Part shown: one piece after another, positions 1 through 7,858 of the stretch | Numbering within the stretch: the first letter of the stretch is position 1 | How the letters are laid out: every line of letters begins with the position of its first letter | NCBI GenBank assembly: GCA_030674155.1 | Contig: CM060322.1 | Coordinates: 66,790,625-66,803,124 of the forward strand | Direction: 5' to 3' | Origin: Stramonita haemastoma | Lineage: Eukaryota > Mollusca > Gastropoda > Neogastropoda > Muricidae | DNA: 12,500 nt | Program-made: the position numbers and the translations under genes | Notes under the pieces: generated by a model | The model's database searches: none | The model's input: the letters and a program-made list of their open reading frames with translations, nothing else | What the model was told of the DNA's origin: nothing

Positions 1-336
1 ATAGCCTAGTGGTCAGAACAGTGCACTTGCTAATTTGACGACCGGGTTTGATTCCTGTTCGAGGGGATTTTTCTCCTGAGTTAACATCAGTGCTGACTCC
101 ACTCTCCCCAAGTCCTTCGGATGAGACTAATAAACCGAGGCCCGTGTGTGAACGCACGCAGAAATCTTGGCACACGTTAAATCCTGTTCCCTTTTTCGTA
201 AGAGAAGGCCATCGTGTGCCGGTGGGAACAGATGACATTTACAAAACTGCATACACACGGGGACTGGATGTAAAAAAGCACATGAGTGCTTATTCCATTA
301 TCCTCATATAAAAGAATAAATAAATAAAAAAATAAT
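1..336 (+). mobile_element. tRNA-derived SINE, 5' end cut by window edge
   Basis: An RNA polymerase III type promoter is visible. A box A match (TAGCCTAGTGG, 2-12) fits the consensus TRGCNNARYGG, and a box B match (GGTTTGATTCC, 45-55) differs from GGTTCGANTCC by one C-to-T change. The 32 bases between them are normal for a tRNA head. Behind the head, around 114-186, is a conserved-looking body with CCTTCGGATGAGAC, AAACCGAGGCCCGTGTG and CTTGGCACACGTTAAA blocks, which I recall as resembling bodies of gastropod SINEs. The element ends in an A-rich tail of TAAA/AATA type (about 308-336). The start lies just before the window, since box A begins near tRNA position 8. It is non-autonomous and would need a LINE for mobility. 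The exact 3' boundary is uncertain and I could not find target-site duplications. Confidence 0.8.
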
Positions 337-1198
337 GTGTCCACAAACCCTGGGCTGTACGCAGCATACAGGAATGAAGGAAGGAAAGCAGATCTGTTCA
401 TGAGTGATGGCACTGAACATTGTTTTCTCTTCTTTCACTGAGTTCAGTGTTTCTCTCTCTCAATTATGATATATATAGCTGGGTCTGGTTGGTTCTGAAA
501 TGATGCAGTCAGGTTGTGACTTATTTCTAGAGAGGCAGGTCAGTAAGGAGTTAACACCATGGATGTTGTCCCAATAAAAATCAGGATGCAGTGAAGAAAG
601 GCGGTCTGCAGCTGAATCGTAGAATTGATGACCTTCAGTAGCTTCTGCCTCCAGTTCAGAGTCTGTTCAGCTCAGGTGGTGAAATCCACAGCATCTGATT
701 CCAAGGATGGGGTCCGGTGAGGCAAGACTGCTGACTAGGTGACATGGACAGAAGAGGTGATGTGCCCAGCATGCATTGCTGGTCAGTGATCAGTGTGAAC
801 TCAGCTGCACCTCACCTCCTTCATTGTCATGGTATTTTCTTGATAAATGCTGACAGCCACATTTTTTTATGTAAAGTAATGAAAGCAATGTTTATGATTT
901 TTGCTCTGAGAAATATGAGTTTTGTCTTACTGTCAGTGCGAGAAATCTGTGATTACTTTACAGTGTTGCATCATTCCTTGATAGACAGACCGCTGCAGTT
1001 TGAAAAGCAAGAGTTGTGTGTGTTTGCAGCCAACAATTCTCTGCCTTGATATACCCACCCCTGTGTTCTTTCTCTAAGGAGTATTTACCTGTAACCAAAA
1101 TTAGATCACTTCCAGGTGTGGAGTGTATGGAATGTTCTGCACATGGGGCATCTCCTGGATGGGGAAAACTGAAAACTGAAACTGGACATTGTTCTCAA
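337..1198. other. Unassigned unique DNA
   Basis: I recognise no gene, RNA or repeat family here. A 101-residue open frame at 744-1049 (+) has no recognisable domain, is rich in His, Cys and Phe, and is no longer than chance allows. A small hairpin-like pair CTGTA...TACAG lies near 354-371. Near 1165-1186 there is a short GAAAACTGAAAACTGAAACT run, like the degenerate AAACTG tails I remember at the 3' end of some gastropod SINEs. It could be a detached SINE tail, but this is weak. Confidence 0.5.
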
Positions 1199-1419
1199 GT
1201 GTGTGTCTGTGTGTCTGTCGTGTCTTGTGTGTGTCTGTCTGTTGTGTGTCGTGTTGTGGTGCTGTGTGTGATGTCTGTGTGTGTGGTTGGGGGGTTGTCT
1301 GTGTGTGTGGTGGGGGGGGGGGGGTGATGGGGATGTGAGTGTGTACTGTGTGTTTGTGAATGTGTACTCGTGTGTGGTGTGTTTGTGTGTGTGGTTGTGT
1401 GCGTGTGCGTTGTTTGTTT
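1199..1419. repeat. Degenerate (TG)n with TGTC variants and G-tracts
   Basis: An imperfect (TG)n run with frequent TGTC and TTG interruptions. It contains a run of six G near 1289-1294 and a run of 13 G at 1312-1324. The interruptions suggest an old array. Valine/Cys-rich open frames across it are a by-product of the dinucleotide and are not coding. Confidence 0.9.
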
Positions 1420-1628
1420 GATTATTGGTAACGTTTAGCTGCTGACCTCAACTGGCAGAGTTAGATGTGAAGGTAAGCTGGGAGGATGCTGTGTCCACTG
1501 TTCAGTCTCTTCCTCCTGCAGGGTGTGTTGTGTGGGATGTGGGAAAAGTCCTGTCAGTGTGTGTGTGCCCCAAGGTGAGTGTGGCAGACCTGTCTGTCCT
1601 CAGCTATCCCCACACTGTGTCAAGGGAG
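1420..1628. other. Short unique segment with splice-site-like signals
   Basis: Nothing firmly identified. A pyrimidine-rich stretch ending in CCTCCTGCAG (to 1521) looks like a 3' splice site, and CAAG|GTGAGT at 1571-1580 looks like a strong 5' splice site. Together they frame a 53-bp stretch (1522-1574) that is open in all three plus-strand frames. A further donor-like AAG|GTAAGC lies near 1470-1479. There is no protein similarity I can name, so an exon is only a possibility. Confidence 0.25.
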
Positions 1629-1760
1629 GCAGTGGGGGTCTAGGAGTAACTTACCCACCTGAGAAGCAAGAGGCCTGTGGTTCAAATCTGATCTGAAACT
1701 TTGGTTTGTATTTCTTCACTAGCGGTGGTCTGGGTGCTGGTTATTCAGTTGGGGGATAAT
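1629..1760 (+). mobile_element. Second tRNA-like SINE head, degraded
   Basis: A relaxed box A (GGGTCTAGGAG, 1636-1646) and a box B (GGTTCAAATCT, 1679-1689) are separated by 32 bases, exactly the spacing of the SINE at the start of the window. Between them, CTGAGAA followed by GCAAG (1659-1670) looks like an anticodon loop with the 3' half of its stem; the 5' half has decayed. The body after box B does not match the first element, so this is either another SINE family or a badly decayed copy. The end is an estimate. It is unlikely to be a working tRNA gene because the acceptor stem does not pair. Confidence 0.55.
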
Positions 1761-1774
1761 CAGAAGTCCTGTGT

Positions 1775-2360
1775 ATAATCCGGAATACACCACTAAGGGA
1801 TTTATGTCAAAGGTAATATAGAATTATATTCCAGACTTTTAACTCTAGAAGAAAATCGTGAAATACCACTGCTTTAATCAAACTAGTGTAGGAGTCAATA
1901 TGGAATATACCATTACTTTTAACTAGTATAGGAGGTAATAGGGAATATGACCACTACTTATAACTGTATTGAAGTAATATGGGATATACCACTACTTTTA
2001 ACTAGTATAGGAGATAATAGGGAATATACATACTTACTTATAATCGTATTGAAGTTTAATATGGAAGTACCACTACTTTAAACTTGTATTGAAACTTGAA
2101 TATTAATTATAGTATATATATATATACTGAAAACTTGTGTTTAGAGATTCTACTCCAGTATTGATACCACTAACTGAATTTTCCTACTCACTCAGTAATT
2201 ATTAGGAAATATTGAATTCCTATCTTAACTATGTAGAGATAATCTAATTTCATGTCTCATAGATATTTGAAATTCATTTTATCTGGAATTTTTCCCTACT
2301 ATTTACTTAACTCATGTAGAAGATAATCTGGGAATTTCCCCTCTTTTTAAGTGTAAAAGA
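1775..2360. repeat. AT-rich tandem array, ~40-bp unit
   Basis: The unit is roughly GGAATATACCACTACTTTTA plus ACTAGTATAGGAGATAATAG. The CC of the 'ACCACT' landmark falls near 1790, 1831, 1866, 1910, 1951, 1989, 2030 and 2070, spaced 35-44 bases apart. After about 2110 copies are more divergent, but the same order (GGAATTT-CCCTACT-TTAACT-GTAGA-GATAAT) can be followed to about 2355. I estimate 13-15 copies with many small indels. No coding or promoter role is visible. Confidence 0.8.
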
Positions 2361-2387
2361 ATGCGAGGCAACACAGTGTTGTAATCA

Positions 2388-2577
2388 TAGATAGCGTCAG
2401 GCTGAGAGACAAATTGTCAGAAAAACCTGCTAGATCAGCTGATAGCAGTGAGGCTAAAGAATGACAAAACATTGTCAGAAAAGTGAGGAATACACTGATA
2501 GCAGTCAGGCTGAAGAAGACAAAACATTGTCAGAAAAGTGAGGAATACCTGATAGCAGTCAGGCTGAAGAGAGAAGA
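2388..2577. repeat. ~55-58-bp tandem repeat, about 3.3 copies
   Basis: The unit carries GATAGCAGTCAGGCTGAAGA followed by GACAAAACATTGTCAGAAAA. TTGTCAG recurs at 2414, 2472 and 2527, and GATAGC(A)GT at about 2390, 2441, 2498 and 2553. The last two units are nearly identical, while the first is diverged. It starts about 30 bases after the ~40-bp array but shares no obvious sequence with it. Confidence 0.85.
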
Positions 2578-2654
2578 AGAAGACTTCAGACATGTTGTCC
2601 CTGCACTGAGGTGGAATGCTTTCCCTGAAGAGAACTTCAATTTCACACAGAGAA

Positions 2655-2935
2655 CTCTTCACCACACCACATGATGGATCACACACCATCACCAGGCCAC
2701 CAATGTTGATCACCATTACATTCTGCATCACACTTCACCACACCTCACCACCATCACACACCACACTACATCACACACATCACACACACATCACACATCA
2801 CACCACCACATCGCACACATCACATACATTCAGCACACATTCCCACACATCACACCATCATTACTACTCACCACATTCACACATTGACACATACCCACAT
2901 CACACCACCACACTATAGCACTACACCACATTGGT
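2655..2935. repeat. Degenerate (CA)n / CATCACACCA simple repeat
   Basis: A C/A/T-only, almost G-free tract of CACA, CATCACA and CACCA words. It is imperfect throughout, with no fixed long period, typical of an old interrupted microsatellite. His/Thr-rich open frames across it are by-products. Confidence 0.85.
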
Positions 2936-2969
2936 TCCTCTACATACAATAATCACATACATAGTACAT

Positions 2970-3030
2970 AGACATTTTTAGCGCTATATCTTGTACGTCA
3001 GCGCTGGCATTCATATACAATACACATAAC
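2970..3030. repeat. Dispersed AGCGCT repeat, copy 1 (fragment)
   Basis: AGCGCTATATC (2980-2990) and AGCGCTGGCATTC (3000-3012) recur in the same order at 4948-4958 and 4976-4988. Flanking words (TTTA before, ATAcAAcACACA after) are also shared. The inner spacer is shorter here (9 versus 17 bases). It is probably a fragment of an interspersed family and lacks the (TAC)n tract that precedes copy 2. Confidence 0.7.
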
Positions 3031-3306
3031 AATATATAACAATTTATAGTTTTAGCAAATTGATATGTAACAACTCACGAAAATAAATATATCATACTGT
3101 ACCATTCTCTCTGCACATACCCTCCCCCCTCTTTCCCTCATTTACCTCATCATGCCATGTCAGATTCTCTGCAGTGATACCATCATAAATTTGCAGCTGC
3201 TTTATGTTAATTAAACCTGTTACACTGTATGTGGTGATCATATGTTGTGAATTAAACACAGCAAGAATAAATAGTTTGGGTATTGTCAATTTGTTTTGAT
3301 CCTCAT
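3031..3306. other. Unassigned AT-rich DNA
   Basis: No repeat, RNA or gene recognised. It separates the AGCGCT repeat fragment from a (CA)n array. Confidence 0.5.
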
Positions 3307-3323
3307 CACACACACCACACACA

Positions 3324-3382
<59 letters not shown>

Positions 3383-3420
3383 ACAACCACACACACACAC
3401 ACACGAGGGGAGGGGGGGGA
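3307..3420. repeat. (CA)n microsatellite ending in a G-rich tract
   Basis: About 98 bases of (CA)n with a few CCA interruptions (3307-3404), then G-rich sequence with runs of four and eight G (3407-3410 and 3412-3419). The pure core near 3332-3380 suggests a young, length-variable locus. Confidence 0.95.
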
Positions 3421-3753
3421 GTTGTGATAATTTTGGACCTGAGTGAGGGTGGAAAAGAAAATCAGATAAAAGCCCATTACTTATATTCTGTAGTGTAGTA
3501 TCTTTATGGAGTTGTCAGTTGAAGACTGACAGTATTAACATCACTGTCTGAAGCTGACGCATGATTTTAGTGATTCTGTTCTGTTTTACTTCAGAGAGAG
3601 GAGAGATCGAGAGAGGAGGGAGGAGGAGGGGGGGGAGTGAGAAAGATGGGTGTTGGTCATTAGAACTGTTATTAATCTATCAAGAGTTTAACTCCTGCAG
3701 AGGCGAGTTTTGTATGGATGTGATGTTTATGATCATGAATGACCAGTGTGAGA
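3421..3753. other. Unique DNA containing a purine-rich GA/G tract
   Basis: No gene recognised. A purine-only stretch of GAGAGGAGGGAGGAGG type ending in about eight G lies at roughly 3594-3645. The rest is unassigned. Confidence 0.5.
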
Positions 3754-3810
3754 GGAGAGGTTGTGTGTCAGTGTGTGTTGTTTATGTTTGTGTGTGTAAC
3801 ATATATGCTG

Positions 3811-3841
<31 letters not shown>
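3754..3841. repeat. (GT)n tract ending in a 17-base poly-G
   Basis: Interrupted GT repeats lead into a run of 17 consecutive G (3825-3841). Poly-G of this length is unusual in animal DNA and can also arise from sequencing or assembly error. Confidence 0.9.
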
Positions 3842-3842
<1 letters not shown>

Positions 3843-3854
3843 GGAGTAGTAAAT

Positions 3855-3892
3855 TTTCCATGTTTTCATATCTGTAATATTACATCATGATA

Positions 3893-3895
<3 letters not shown>
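3855..3895. repeat. Module A, copy 1
   Basis: A 41-base non-microsatellite core starting TTTCCATG and ending CATGATAATG. It recurs at 4142-4180 with only two single-base indels visible. It contains the 12-base palindrome TGTAATATTACA. It is followed directly by (GT)n, then (GA)n, and the same order follows copy 2. Confidence 0.9.
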
Positions 3896-3958
<63 letters not shown>

Positions 3959-3962
3959 TGTG
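3894..3962. repeat. (GT)n microsatellite
   Basis: An almost perfect GT run with one GG interruption near 3951. It follows module A copy 1. Confidence 0.97.
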
Positions 3963-3964
3963 GA

Positions 3965-4046
3965 TGAGTGAGAAGAGAGAGAGGAGAGGAGAGAGAGAGG
4001 AGAGAGAGAGAGAGAGAGGGAGAGAGAGAGACAGAACGAGGTGTTG

Positions 4047-4141
<95 letters not shown>
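3965..4141. repeat. (GA)n-rich purine tract
   Basis: Some 175 bases of GA and GGA repeats with a short interruption (ACAGAACGAGGTGTTGG, about 4031-4047). It runs straight into module A copy 2. Arg/Glu-rich and Ser/Leu-rich open frames here are artefacts. Confidence 0.95.
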
Positions 4142-4144
<3 letters not shown>

Positions 4145-4180
4145 CCATGTTTTATATCTGTAATATTACATCATGTAATG
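4142..4180. repeat. Module A, copy 2
   Basis: A 39-base second copy of the core at 3855-3895, offset by about 287 bases. Both copies are followed by (GT)n then (GA)n, so the larger unit is A-(GT)n-(GA)n repeated in tandem. That points to a local duplication of a compound unit. Confidence 0.9.
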
Positions 4181-4227
4181 TGTGTGTTGTGTGTGTGTGG
4201 TGCATGGTGGGTGAGTGCATGTGTGTG

Positions 4228-4309
<82 letters not shown>

Positions 4310-4350
4310 TGTGTCTGTGCGTGTGTATGTGCATGTGCATGTGCATGTAG
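4178..4350. repeat. (GT)n-(GA)n-(TGTGCA)n compound microsatellite
   Basis: Interrupted GT (4178-4228), GA with GGA interruptions (4232-4307), then GT passing into a short TGTGCA run (about 4328-4350). Confidence 0.9.
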
Positions 4351-4846
4351 TCTTCGAGAGAAAGAGCAGAGAGAGCTTGTACTTGTGTGGAAAGTGTGTT
4401 GTGAGTGCTTGACTGTGCATGTGTCCATGATGTGTGTGAAGAGTTGTTATTGTTGTCAGAGATTGAAAAGTGACAAAGATCAAAAGCCATGGCATGTTGT
4501 CATGAAAAAATCTGTTAAACTGTTTTTCCAGTGCTTGATGGAGATTGAGTTCAGTTGAAACTTGATGTGGATGATCATAATGTCACAGCAGATCACACGG
4601 TAGTGGTGATTTGTGTGAGAGAACTAAGAAACAGAAAAAATATCAAACATTTGGCCAGTTTTCTTTTCGCGGTATTTCTGTGATTATTATGAGTGTTTAC
4701 TAAAAGAAGTGATGGAGTCATGTTTTTAACAGGAAGGGAAGTGAAAGAAGACAAACAAAGTACGAGCTTTTTCATGTGCAAGCAGGAGAATAACGCTCGT
4801 ATACCAGAAAAGAGAATAGACACAACCAATCACAGAAATCTACAAA
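4351..4846. other. Unassigned unique DNA
   Basis: No gene, RNA or repeat recognised. Open frames on both strands are under 85 codons and have no recognisable domain. Confidence 0.5.
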
Positions 4847-4934
4847 CAACTACTACTACTTACTACTACTTACTACTACTAACTACTCTACTACTACTAC
4901 TACTCTACTACTACTACTATACTACTACTACTAC
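4847..4934. repeat. (TAC)n / (CTA)n trinucleotide array
   Basis: About 88 bases of TAC repeats with occasional ACT and TACTT frame slips. It abuts the AGCGCT repeat, and I recall (TAC)n preceding interspersed repeats of this kind in gastropods. The array may belong to the element. Confidence 0.95.
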
Positions 4935-5180
4935 ATGGAATTTATATAGCGCTATATCTAGTAAAAACAAATCAAAGCGCTGGCATTCGACCTATACAAC
5001 ACACAAGAAAACAGACTGAACAACAGACAGGGTGAAACAGAGCACACAGTACAGGCACCAGGCTATCTACAGCCCCTAATGACAGAAGCAAATGCAGTCA
5101 ACCAACCCAGCAATGAACTGAATCCTCTCCAGAGCAGTCTAAGGACTGAAGAACCAGGAAGACTAGAGACAGAGAGCTAG
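4935..5180. mobile_element. Dispersed AGCGCT repeat, copy 2, next to (TAC)n
   Basis: ATGGAATTTATATAGCGC, then AGCGCTGGCATTC at 4976-4988, match the copy at 2970-3030. The paired AGCGCT words with a TATA-rich left edge look like the end of an interspersed element. The body then runs through unassigned A/C-rich DNA to the 27-bp repeat. No protein is encoded. The right boundary is a guess: only 4935-5010 is supported by the second copy. Confidence 0.55.
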
Positions 5181-5181
5181 T

Positions 5182-5260
5182 CTACATGCACTGGTCGCAT
5201 ATCACTGCTACATGCACTGGTCAGCATATCACTGCTACATGCACTGGTCAGCATATCACT
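5182..5260. repeat. 27-bp tandem repeat, three copies
   Basis: CTACATGCACTGGTC(A)GCATATCACTG repeats at 5182-5207, 5208-5234 and 5235-5260. Copies are identical apart from one missing A in the first, so the expansion is recent. Confidence 0.97.
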
Positions 5261-5390
5261 CAGTTACCTACCCCCTTGTAACGTGGTCACCTTTTTGCCT
5301 GTTCTCACTGCTGGCATCAGGTTTGAATCACAACGGCCTGCAGTACACTGTATGTAGGCAGACCACAGGTTTCCCCATTGCAGAGTATAC

Positions 5391-5438
5391 AAAGTTCGCT
5401 TCATGAGATTTTAGAGTTCCCAATAGGGCATACCAGGA
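5391..5438. repeat. Direct repeat, copy 1 (pair with 5524-5568)
   Basis: TCATGAGATTTTAGAGTTCC plus CAATA (25 bases, 5401-5425) is identical to 5531-5555, exactly 130 bases away. The match extends imperfectly from AAAGTTC to GCATACCAGGA. The spacer is not itself repeated. Confidence 0.9.
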
Positions 5439-5523
5439 AAAACTCCTTGTATCTGTAATTGTTGATAGATATCTGGTTAATTAAACTGACATCTGTTAGT
5501 GGTTTCCCACTGGAGATTTTTAG

Positions 5524-5568
5524 AAAGTTCTCATGAGATTTTAGAGTTCCCAATACTGCATACCAGGA
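5524..5568. repeat. Direct repeat, copy 2
   Basis: Second copy of 5391-5438, lacking three bases near its left end. The ~85-bp spacer (5439-5523) is unassigned. The pair could be a short segmental duplication or long repeats flanking a lost or inserted segment. Confidence 0.9.
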
Positions 5569-5612
5569 TGGAGGAGACACTCTCTGTGTCTTTCATTGCT
5601 GTTAGAACAAAA

Positions 5613-5627
5613 ACTGTGTGTGTGTGT

Positions 5628-5690
<63 letters not shown>

Positions 5691-5822
5691 TTTGTGTGTG
5701 TGATGTGTGTGGACTTGTGTGTGTGTGTTTGTGTGTGATGTGTGTGTTGTGTTGTTGTGGTGATGTGTGTTATCTGTGTGGTGTGTGTTGTGTGTGTGTG
5801 TGTGGTTGTGTGATGTGTGTGT
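5613..5822. repeat. (GT)n microsatellite, pure core then degenerate
   Basis: A long pure GT core at about 5630-5688 is followed by interrupted GT with GATGTG and TTGTGG words. Confidence 0.95.
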
Positions 5823-5865
5823 GTGTATGCATGCATGATGCGTGTATGTGTGTGAAGTACACATT

Positions 5866-5902
<37 letters not shown>

Positions 5903-6002
5903 TGTGGTGTGTGTGTGTGTGTGTTTAATTATAGAGTCCTGTTATGGCCTTGTGGTTGGCTGGATGCAAAGAAAATGTGGAAAAAAATTCTGATTGATAG
6001 TG
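5823..6002. repeat. Module B, copy 1
   Basis: It starts with the palindrome ATGCATGCAT (5827-5836), then GATGCGTGTATGTGTGTG and ATTCATG, an internal (GT)n, and a unique core from TTTAATTATAGAGTCC (5924) through GGCCTTGTGGTTGGCTGGAT to GAAAATGTGG. The same order recurs at 6357-6547, so microsatellite and core duplicated together. Confidence 0.9.
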
Positions 6003-6148
6003 GTTGTGATGTGTGTGGTGGTGAGTGAGTGAGTGAGTGATGTGTGAGTGATGTGAGTGAGTGAGTGTTGTGGTAGAGAGAGGAGAGAAGAGAGCAGAAG
6101 ACGAGGACAGAGACAGACAGAGAGAGACAGAGAGAGAGACAGAGAGAT
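6003..6148. repeat. (GTGA)n, then GACA/GA compound microsatellite
   Basis: GTGA repeats (about 6018-6066) pass into GA, ACAG and GACAGA words (about 6073-6147) and then module C. The ACAG-then-GA order also precedes the distant copy of module C near 9731-9776. Confidence 0.9.
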
Positions 6149-6270
6149 TTAAAGGGTTTTTTTATGATGAGGGATTGTATAAGGGCAATGGAATGGCTTC
6201 TGACTTCTTCTCATTGTAGTAATGGTGAAAATAAAAATGATGATAATGGTAACAAAAACGATGATAATGA
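6149..6270. mobile_element. Module C, copy 1
   Basis: A 122-base core starting TTAAAGGGTTTTTTTATGATG, with GGCTTCTGACTTCTTCTCAT and GATAATGGTAACAAAAA blocks. It matches 9777-9895 with a few substitutions and small indels. Both copies sit directly after ACAG/GA microsatellite, so the microsatellite probably travels with the core. It is too short to encode a protein. The family is unknown to me. Confidence 0.75.
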
Positions 6271-6356
6271 TGTGTGTGTGTGAGTGTGTGTGTTGCGTCG
6301 TGGTGTGTGTGTGTGTGTGTGATGTGTGTGTGTGGTATTGTGTGTGTGTGTGTTGT
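6271..6356. repeat. Degenerate (GT)n
   Basis: Interrupted GT repeats linking module C copy 1 to module B copy 2. Confidence 0.9.
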
Positions 6357-6406
6357 GTGATATGCATGCATAGATGCGTGTGTATGTGTGTGAGATACAA
6401 TTCATG

Positions 6407-6468
<62 letters not shown>

Positions 6469-6546
6469 AATTGTAGAGTCCTGTTATGGCCTTGTGGTTG
6501 GCTGGATGTAAAGAAAATGTTGTGGAAAAAATTTCTGCGTTGATAG

Positions 6547-6547
<1 letters not shown>
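6357..6547. repeat. Module B, copy 2
   Basis: Second copy of 5823-6002, offset by about 542 bases in the core and 535 at the ATGCATGCAT palindrome (6362-6371); the difference comes from the internal GT length. The core has only scattered substitutions and a TTG insertion. Confidence 0.9.
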
Positions 6548-6578
<31 letters not shown>

Positions 6579-6662
6579 GTGTTGGTGTGTGTGTTGTGTG
6601 TTGTGTGTGTGTGTGTGTGTGTTGTGTTGTGTAAGTGATGTGTAGTGTGTGTGTGTGTGTGT

Positions 6663-6729
<67 letters not shown>
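6548..6729. repeat. (GT)n followed by pure (GA)n
   Basis: Interrupted GT repeats (to about 6672) switch directly to an uninterrupted (GA)n of about 57 bases (6673-6729). The GT-to-GA order matches that after module A. Confidence 0.95.
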
Positions 6730-6733
<4 letters not shown>

Positions 6734-6811
6734 CTGAACACTGAAATGGTTTAATGGTACATTGGCCTTGGACCACAATACACCAGGTGAGGGGGGCAGG
6801 GGTGTGCGTGT

Positions 6812-7497
6812 AATGAAAAATGAAAGCATTCATAATTTTACACCTACTACATCATGAAAAATTGAAAGCATGGATAAATTTCACACATACTATACTAAAG
6901 CAAACTGAAAGCTTATTAAATTTCACACATACTTAGCAGGAAAAATTGAAAGCGTTGATAAATTCCAAACATACTACATTTGGCCTAATAAAAAATGAAA
7001 GCATCAATGAATGTCACACATACCATATGCATAGAGCAATGAAAAATGAAAGCGTTGATAAATTCCACACATACTACATTAATGAAAAATGAGAGCATCC
7101 ATGAATGGTACACATACAATAGCAATGAAAAATGAAAGCATTGATAAATGTCACACATACAATAGCAATGATAAATGAAAGCATTGATAAATGTCACACA
7201 TACTATAGCAATGAAAACAGAAAGCATGGATAAAGTCCACACATACAATAGCAATGAAAATGAAAGCATGCAATAATTTGCACAACTAGGCCGGATAAAT
7301 TCCACACATTACTATAACAGTGAAAAATGAAAGCTTTGAGATAAATTTCAGACTACTATAGCAATGCAAAATAAAAGCATGGATAGATTTCACACATACT
7401 ATTGGCAATGAGAAATGAAAGCATTGGTAAATTTCACACATGCTATAGCTATGAATAATGAAAGTAGGGGATATATTTCACATACATTATAGCAGTT
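6812..7497. repeat. AT-rich tandem array, ~43-bp unit, about 15 copies
   Basis: The unit is roughly AATGAAAAATGAAAGCATTG plus ATAAATTTCACACATACTATAGC. Three consecutive clean 43-base units lie about 7080-7210; outer copies vary by indels, and one near 7270-7320 is scrambled. Minus-strand readings show a recurring Phe/Cys/His pattern, but 43 is not a multiple of three, so the frame cycles and the array is not a coding repeat. Confidence 0.93.
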
Positions 7498-7596
7498 GAA
7501 TAGGCTTAATAAAAGTGAGTTTAGGGTAAACTGCATTATGCATACCAATCTTCTTTTCAACAAAATTACAGTATACAATTTCAAACCAATATCAAC

Positions 7597-7792
7597 CCAC
7601 ACACACACACACACACACACCACATCACACACACACAATCAACACACACACACACACACACACACCACACACACACCACACACCACACACACACACACAC
7701 CACACACACTCACACACAACACACACCACTCACTCACTCACTCACTCACTCAACCCACCACTCACTCACTCACTCACTCACTCACTCACTCA

Positions 7793-7836
<44 letters not shown>

Positions 7837-7858
7837 CACACACACACACACACACACG
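7597..7858. repeat. (CA)n with internal (CACT)n
   Basis: CA repeats with two CACT-repeat blocks (about 7727-7750 and 7760-7793) and a nearly pure CA stretch to 7857. It abuts the 3' end of the minus-strand LINE. In the LINE's orientation it is a (GT)n/(GTGA)n tail. Confidence 0.95.

Noticed and set aside
2..60. Functional tRNA gene
   Set aside because: Box A and box B are good, but no complete cloverleaf pairs, and the sequence continues into a SINE body with an A-rich tail.
744..1049. Small host protein of 101 residues
   Set aside because: No recognisable domain, length within chance expectation and no supporting codon or splice evidence.
3875..4169. TAATATTAC in both module A copies, the same nonanucleotide as the replication-origin motif of geminiviruses and related rolling-circle DNA viruses
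   Set aside because: It is not in the loop of a hairpin, there is no replication protein gene nearby, and it is simply part of the palindrome TGTAATATTACA. Most likely coincidence.
3895..4350. Open frames of up to 151 codons rich in Cys/Val or Arg/Glu
   Set aside because: They are direct readings of (GT)n and (GA)n; the same kind of frame appears on the other strand as His/Thr and Ser/Leu.
5531..6833. His/Thr-, Cys/Val- and Ser/Leu-rich open frames up to 143 codons
   Set aside because: Microsatellite artefacts, present on both strands with no start context, domain or unique sequence.
6985..7305. 106-codon minus-strand frame with a recurring Phe-Ile-Asn-Ala-Phe pattern
   Set aside because: It is the reverse reading of the 43-bp array; the unit length is not a multiple of three and indels between units are not frame-preserving.
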